The notes under the pieces were generated by a model. It made no database searches and was not told where the DNA came from. It saw only the letters and a list, made by a program, of their open reading frames with translations. A stretch of DNA of 64,000 nt from positions 124,001-188,000 of the forward strand of contig NZ_NFKJ01000002.1 of NCBI RefSeq assembly GCF_002160325.1, in the 5' to 3' direction. Both the position numbers and the translations under genes were made by a program. The DNA comes from Lachnoclostridium sp. An181. GTDB taxonomy: Bacteria > Bacillota > Clostridia > Lachnospirales > Lachnospiraceae. Of the stretch, positions 59,847-64,000 are shown piece after piece. Within the stretch, counting starts at the first letter, position 1; the number at the start of each line of letters is the position of its first letter.

Positions 59847-62171
59847 CTACTTTATGCCTCTTTTAAAATGTCCCTTTGTATACTCTATATCCGGCATTTC
59901 CACTGATTGTCCACAGCAGAATACCTTTTGATACAAATTTAAAATCCTTTCCGTCCCTGCCTTATCCTCCACGGTAAATTGAAGTCTTAACCCTGCAGGT
60001 GAAAGTGTTCGGATCCTTGCCCTCTCCTCCAGCAGTACATTCGGAACGGAATTGTATGTGGTATTATAACAGTACACACATGTATTCTTTACAGGAAATT
60101 CCTTCTGATATCTGTCCTTTAACACATGAATTTTCTCTTTGTGCGTACACCCGTAAACCGTGTTTTGAATACACTGGGCAGACACCATCATCGGCATCCT
60201 GCCATATACGATAAGCTCCATATCTGAAAGGTCCAGCCTCTCCATCTCCCTATCATTAAGTTCCACAGGAACTGTCATCCCCTGCACGTTCTGTTCTCTC
60301 CAAAATGCCATGGACTGGCAGTTGAACTGATACATATTATAATCCAGAATGACTGGTTTATGAACCCCAAAATCTCTTAAAAATTGAATTGTCTCCAGAT
60401 TCCGCACGAGAAATCCGTCGAATTTTTCCAGAATCGGAAGATTGCGCGCAAACAACTCTCTTGTTCTGTCCCGGAAAATATACGGCATGGCAAGATAAAG
60501 TTCCTGCCAGGTCTCTTTTTTAATCTTTATACCTTTCCAGATAAGCCCGCTGTCCACGTAGACGCGCCCCACCTGTTTGGAAACAAGACAAGCCTGTAAC
60601 TGTTCTTCTGTTTCCACAGAAACCAGAAGTTTCTGCCATACTTCTTTTGTCTGCCCAACCTCTTTTTTCCTCTGCTCTCTTTTTCTTACCAACGCTTTTC
60701 TTCGTTTTTTTTCTATCAATATTTTTTTCAGCTCTTCCAAACCGTTTCTTCGCAGTTCATTGAGTGACTGCATTGGCACGAATACATTACCCGGCAACTC
60801 AATATCCAGCTTATCAAAGAAAAATACGCTCTCCCCGGTTTTGCGCATCTGTTTCTCAATCCTGGATTTATCCATAGGCTGATTTTTTGCCTCCTCTGCA
60901 ACACATCCAAATACACTCACTTCCGTCCCTTGGCATACAAGAGACAAGCGCATCGGATCTCCCACACGAACGACCATTGTTGCGGTAACGGGTGACTGCA
61001 GTTTCTTTTTCAGGATTTCTTCCTCAACCGTTTTTAGCAATGCCTCATTTCGTACTCTGTTCAAAACCATTCCTTTTTGCACCACCAAATTCGGGCGCAC
61101 TGTAATGGTAAGTGTTTCTCCCTTTTTACACCCCTGCCCAAGAGTATAATTCTCGCCCTCGATCTCGATGACATCACCTTTTTGCAGTAAGAGAAGCGCT
61201 TTTCCAAAAAGCTGTCTTCCCTTCTTTTCTTTTACAAGAATGGCCGGGATACCTGCATGGTTTGGCCTGTCCGCCGAAACCATGTCCGCACCATTGTGCT
61301 CATGGTAATAACCTTTGTGAAATCCCCCTCGATTGTAAATATCCATCAGCTCCTCTTTGTCCTTTTGGCTGACGCAGTACCCCTCTTTTCCGTATTTAAG
61401 ATACCGGTCCGTATACTTCCGGTACATCTTTGTGACAGCAGCCACATACTCAGGGCTCTTCATCCGCCCTTCAATCTTAAAAGACATTACCTTTGCCTCG
61501 ATCAATTCCGGAATTGTATCCAGTGTGCAGATATCTTTCAAACTCATGACATAGGCAGGCTTTCTTCCATCTACTTGGTACGGCAGCCTGCACGGCTGTG
61601 CGCACTGGCCTCTGTTTCCGCTTCGCCCTCCCAAAAGACTGCTGTAAAGGCATTGACCCGAATAGCAGTAACAGAGCGCTCCGTGGACAAAACATTCCAC
61701 CTCGATGCCTGTCCTGGCTATCCTCTTTACCTCCTCCACACTAAGTTCCCTTGCCGGAACCACCCTCTCGGCGCCTTCTGCCTGAATAAATCTGGCTCCT
61801 GCCTCTCCCGTAATCGTCATCTGTGTGCTCGCGTGAATGGGAACATCCGGAAAATACTGTTTTATGAAACGCATAAGCCCCAAATCCTGTACAATGACTG
61901 CATCCACTCCTCTTTCATAATAAGGAAGAAAATAGTCATAAAACTCATCCTCCAGCTCTTTTTCTTTGAGCAGTGTATTGACGGTCATATAAATCTTCTT
62001 CCCGTGCAGATGCACCTCATCTATGGCCTCCAAAAGCTCTTCTTCGCTAAAATTCTGTGCATATGCTCTGGCTCCGAACTTTGTCCCGCCCACATAGACG
62101 GCATCTGCTCCCGCCAAAAGAGCTGCCCGCAGGCATTCCATGGACCCTGCAGGCGCAAGTATTTCTATCAT
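59847..62171 (-). CDS. U32 family peptidase/RlhA-like protein with DUF3656
   Basis: A 774-aa protein. The N-terminal U32 domain (about 1-330) has APAGSMECLRAALLAGADAVYVGG, the signature ECFVHGALCYCYSGQCLYSS with cysteines that in relatives bind an Fe-S cluster, and SGNRGQCAQPCRLPY. A DUF3656 region follows (about 370-480). Relatives act in 23S rRNA C2501 hydroxylation (RlhA) rather than as true proteases. The start at 62171 lies after the zapA terminator; the longer frame to 62207 runs through that hairpin. Confidence 0.88.
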   Translation of the reverse strand: MIEILAPAGSMECLRAALLAGADAVYVGGTKFGARAYAQNFSEEELLEAIDEVHLHGKKIYMTVNTLLKEKELEDEFYDYFLPYYERGVDAVIVQDLGLMRFIKQYFPDVPIHASTQMTITGEAGARFIQAEGAERVVPARELSVEEVKRIARTGIEVECFVHGALCYCYSGQCLYSSLLGGRSGNRGQCAQPCRLPYQVDGRKPAYVMSLKDICTLDTIPELIEAKVMSFKIEGRMKSPEYVAAVTKMYRKYTDRYLKYGKEGYCVSQKDKEELMDIYNRGGFHKGYYHEHNGADMVSADRPNHAGIPAILVKEKKGRQLFGKALLLLQKGDVIEIEGENYTLGQGCKKGETLTITVRPNLVVQKGMVLNRVRNEALLKTVEEEILKKKLQSPVTATMVVRVGDPMRLSLVCQGTEVSVFGCVAEEAKNQPMDKSRIEKQMRKTGESVFFFDKLDIELPGNVFVPMQSLNELRRNGLEELKKILIEKKRRKALVRKREQRKKEVGQTKEVWQKLLVSVETEEQLQACLVSKQVGRVYVDSGLIWKGIKIKKETWQELYLAMPYIFRDRTRELFARNLPILEKFDGFLVRNLETIQFLRDFGVHKPVILDYNMYQFNCQSMAFWREQNVQGMTVPVELNDREMERLDLSDMELIVYGRMPMMVSAQCIQNTVYGCTHKEKIHVLKDRYQKEFPVKNTCVYCYNTTYNSVPNVLLEERARIRTLSPAGLRLQFTVEDKAGTERILNLYQKVFCCGQSVEMPDIEYTKGHFKRGIK

Positions 62172-62190
62172 ATTTCTAATCTCAACCCCT

Positions 62191-62216
62191 TCAAAAAAGG
62201 CTGTCATCCGACAGCC
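62191..62216 (-). terminator. Terminator of zapA
   Basis: A 7-bp stem GGCTGTC/GACAGCC with a 4-nt loop (62199-62216) followed on the minus strand by six T. It starts 5 nt after the zapA stop. Confidence 0.88.
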
Positions 62217-62220
62217 CTCT

Positions 62221-62634
62221 CTATCTATTTCTGCGATTTTTGATTTCTGTTTCCAGTTCTACGATCTTCATCTGCAATGACTGGTTTTCTTCCTTTAATT
62301 TCTCCATACTCATCTCAGTATTTTCCAGCTTGATCTGAACGGAAATCAACTCATGTTTTAAATCGTACATGGACTGGTCTCTCTCCTCAATGTCTCCTTC
62401 CAGAGTCTCCGCCTTCTTCTTTGCCTTGAAATAATCGTCCGCAATATTCAGCCCAAGCAAAATCGTCCTTGTCTCGGCGCTCTGTTTACGGTATCCCTCA
62501 TGCCCGGCACACTCGCTCATTTTATGATTCAGATAAACTGCTACTTTCTGCAGATATTCTTCGCTCTCAAAACCGCTCAAGGTATAAACCTTTCCATCGA
62601 TAATCACTTCCGTATCATGTTTTGCAGCTGACAT
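62221..62634 (-). CDS. zapA: Cell division protein ZapA
   Basis: A 137-aa protein. The N-terminal ZapA fold (TEVIIDGKVYTLSGFESEEYLQKVAVYLNHKM, then TILLGLNIADDYFKAKKKAETL) is followed by a C-terminal coiled coil of about 60 residues. It promotes FtsZ bundling at the division ring. The ATG at 62634 has GGAGG with 8-nt spacing; a GTG three codons earlier is too close to the RBS. Confidence 0.93.
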   Translation of the reverse strand: MSAAKHDTEVIIDGKVYTLSGFESEEYLQKVAVYLNHKMSECAGHEGYRKQSAETRTILLGLNIADDYFKAKKKAETLEGDIEERDQSMYDLKHELISVQIKLENTEMSMEKLKEENQSLQMKIVELETEIKNRRNR

Positions 62635-62678
62635 GGAGTCCACCTCCGTTTTCTTATGTGTATACTCAATTCTTTATC

Positions 62679-62707
62679 ATTATAAACTATCCAGACTTAA
62701 AAACCAA
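62679..62707 (-). promoter_or_regulatory. Sigma-A promoter for zapA
   Basis: On the minus strand, TTGGTT (62702-62707), a 17-nt spacer and perfect TATAAT (62679-62684), directly downstream of the ruvB stop. Confidence 0.72.
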
Positions 62708-62713
62708 CTGTTT

Positions 62714-63715
62714 TTATGGATTTTCAGGAGAAATCCCAAGGTGTCTGTAGGCTAAAGCTGTCGCTGTCCGTCCTTTTGGAGTCCTCTGGATAAAGCCGTT
62801 TTTTAAAAGGTACGGCTCATACACATCTTCCAGCGTACCCGAATCTTCTCCAATGGACGCTGCCAGCGTGTCAAGCCCCACCGGGCCTCCCTGGAACTTT
62901 TGTATCATAGTGAGCAGAATATTTCTGTCAATGTAATCAAGTCCATATCTGTCCACATCCAGAAGATCCAGTGCTTCTGCTGCCACCTCCTCTGTGATCA
63001 CCCCGTCATGGCGGACCTGGGCAAAATCCCGTACCCGTTTTAACAGGCGGTTAGCAAGCCTTGGCGTCCCCCTGGATCTTCTGGCAAGCTCCAGGGCCCC
63101 GCCTTTAGCGATCTCCACATCCAGTACCTTTGCGGAGCGCACAATGATGGTGGAAAGTTCCTCTTCTGTATAAAATTCCAGCCGGTTTACGACCCCGAAC
63201 CGATCTCTCAAGGGGGCAGTAAGCATCCCTGCCCTAGTGGTTGCGCCCACAAGAGTAAAATGCGGCAAATCCAGACGGATGCTCCTTGCGGATGCCCCTT
63301 TCCCGATCATAATATCGATCACAAAATCTTCCATAGCCGGGTAAAGGACTTCCTCCACCTGTCTGTTCAGCCTGTGTATCTCATCCACGAAAAGCACATC
63401 TCCCTCCTGGAGATTATTGAGGATCGCAGCCATCTCACCCGGTTTTTCAATGGCAGGTCCCGAAGTAACCTTCATATTGACCCCCATCTCATTTGCAATA
63501 ATGCCAGCCAGCGTTGTCTTTCCAAGTCCGGGCGGCCCATAAAAAAGAACATGGTCCAGACTTTCCCCCCGGGCCTTTGCTGCCTCGATATAGATTTTTA
63601 ATGTCTCCTTTGCCTTCTGCTGCCCGATATAGTCTTCCAGATACTTTGGCCTTAGACTGCTCTCGATTTTGCCGTCCTCTTCCAAAGACTCAGTCGTAAT
63701 AATCCGCTTTGCCAT
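62714..63715 (-). CDS. ruvB: Holliday junction branch migration helicase RuvB
   Basis: A 333-aa AAA+ motor. The N-terminal [19 protein letters not shown] leads to Walker [12 protein letters not shown], Walker B FVDEIHRL, sensor 1 LVGATTRAG with [10 protein letters not shown], and arginine-finger region [10 protein letters not shown], ending in a winged helix ([18 protein letters not shown]). It forms hexamers with RuvA to migrate junctions. 18 nt downstream of ruvA. No ruvC is visible; recU in this window is the probable resolvase. Confidence 0.98.
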   Translation of the reverse strand: MAKRIITTESLEEDGKIESSLRPKYLEDYIGQQKAKETLKIYIEAAKARGESLDHVLFYGPPGLGKTTLAGIIANEMGVNMKVTSGPAIEKPGEMAAILNNLQEGDVLFVDEIHRLNRQVEEVLYPAMEDFVIDIMIGKGASARSIRLDLPHFTLVGATTRAGMLTAPLRDRFGVVNRLEFYTEEELSTIIVRSAKVLDVEIAKGGALELARRSRGTPRLANRLLKRVRDFAQVRHDGVITEEVAAEALDLLDVDRYGLDYIDRNILLTMIQKFQGGPVGLDTLAASIGEDSGTLEDVYEPYLLKNGFIQRTPKGRTATALAYRHLGISPENP

Positions 63716-63733
63716 ATGCTCCGATTTCTCCTT

Positions 63734-64000
63734 TTATATCATCATCTGCTTAAGCGCAGCTTTTAAAAGCTCTTCCACCTGCATTGTCTCTTTTCCCTGG
63801 ACCCTGCGCACCGCCTTTAATGCCTCTGTACTGCCATATCCAAGCGCTGTAAGCGCCTGCACAGCCTCGGATTCTGCACTTCCCCCGCCCAAATCCATTT
63901 CATTGCCATCCACACTCCCGGACGCATGTTCCAGCATATCCTCAACCTTCAGTTTATCCTTGAGCTCAATGATCAGTTTCTCCGCCGTCTTTTTTCCGAT
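63734..64000 (-). CDS. ruvA: Holliday junction RuvA, C-terminal part (runs off the right edge)
   Basis: The last 88 codons. Before the first in-frame ATG the reading frame continues to the window edge with IGKKTAEKLIIELKDKL, the helix-hairpin-helix block of RuvA. The visible C-terminus is domain III (SEAVQALTALGYGSTEALKAVRRV), which binds RuvB. The remaining N-terminal part lies outside the window. Confidence 0.95.
   Translation of the reverse strand: MGKKTAEKLIIELKDKLKVEDMLEHASGSVDGNEMDLGGGSAESEAVQALTALGYGSTEALKAVRRVQGKETMQVEELLKAALKQMMI

Noticed and set aside
61257-62243. A 328-codon open frame on the plus strand opposite the U32 gene
   Set aside because: Antisense shadow with no motif; it also crosses the zapA terminator hairpin.
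1-64000. CRISPR arrays, insertion sequences, prophage or conjugative genes
   Set aside because: No regularly spaced repeats, transposase, integrase, structural phage or relaxase motifs were seen; the region looks like vertically inherited core genome.

Overview
The window is chromosomal core DNA of a low-to-mid GC, endospore-forming Firmicute. Gene content and protein character (alpha/beta SASP, YtfJ/GerW, YlbJ, short HisG plus HisZ, the rnc-smc-ftsY and plsX-acpP blocks, tRNA genes without encoded CCA) point to Clostridia, most likely a gut Lachnospiraceae. The genus is not resolved here. No phage, insertion sequence, CRISPR array or integrated element was seen. Most genes lie on the minus strand in tight operons. 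Protein-coding genes on the plus strand are tmcAL, the large CoA-dehydratase activator, ylbJ, the SASP gene and rpmB.

Layout. 1-5.7 kb: threonine dehydratase (partial), ftsY, smc, rnc, acpP. 5.7-7.6 kb: plsX, rpmF (59 aa) and its DUF177 partner. 7.7-11.4 kb: ackA, pta, mgtE. 11.5-12.8 kb: tmcAL. 12.9-19.5 kb: polA-coaE-WalJ-like MBL-ACT-UPF0210-DegV operon. 19.7-20.0 kb: convergent tRNA-Leu(CAA) and tRNA-Gly(CCC). 20.1-22.5 kb: lysA and a rhomboid-fold protein lacking catalytic residues. 22.7-26.9 kb: a 1417-aa double-ASKHA activator. 27.0-29.0 kb: leuA carrying a C-terminal AraC-type HTH. 29.1-30.8 kb: D,D-carboxypeptidase and a small membrane protein. 30.9-36.2 kb: hisZ-G-D-B-IE, with a degenerate HisF barrel fused to HisIE. 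36.2-43.7 kb: recU, pseudouridine synthases, SDR, YgiQ, HAD phosphatase, RsmF. 43.7-50.2 kb: M23 protein, ylbJ, a coiled-coil protein, coaD, rsmD, MecA-like PBP with BlaI, SASP. 50.3-55 kb: recG, FakA-like kinase, Asp23, rpmB. 55-64 kb: a 45-aa membrane protein, ytfJ, DUF2953, PBP, FtsW/RodA, U32 protein, zapA, ruvB, ruvA (partial).

The most unusual items are two fusions in amino-acid biosynthesis. First, alpha-isopropylmalate synthase is fused in one frame to a roughly 105-residue AraC/XylS HTH domain. Its own promoter region carries helically phased direct repeats and a poor -35, and its leader is too short for a T-box, which suggests a leucine-sensing enzyme that regulates its own gene. 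Second, HisIE carries an N-terminal HisF-like barrel in which both catalytic aspartates are replaced, in a his operon that lacks hisA, hisF, hisH and hisC. Smaller points of interest are overlapping divergent promoters for mgtE/tmcAL, a terminator buried inside the convergent ylbJ gene, a terminator immediately ahead of rnc, a 28-bp palindromic repeat found twice, and a blaI-PBP operon without a BlaR1 sensor.

Functional themes: chromosome maintenance and repair (smc, polA, recG, recU, ruvAB), phospholipid precursor and acyl-phosphate metabolism (plsX, acpP, FakA-like kinase, DegV), envelope and division (PBPs, SEDS, zapA, dacF), ribosome and rRNA modification, and sporulation. Gene starts were chosen from visible ribosome-binding sites, upstream stops and promoters. 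Family assignments rest on motif recognition, not database searches.
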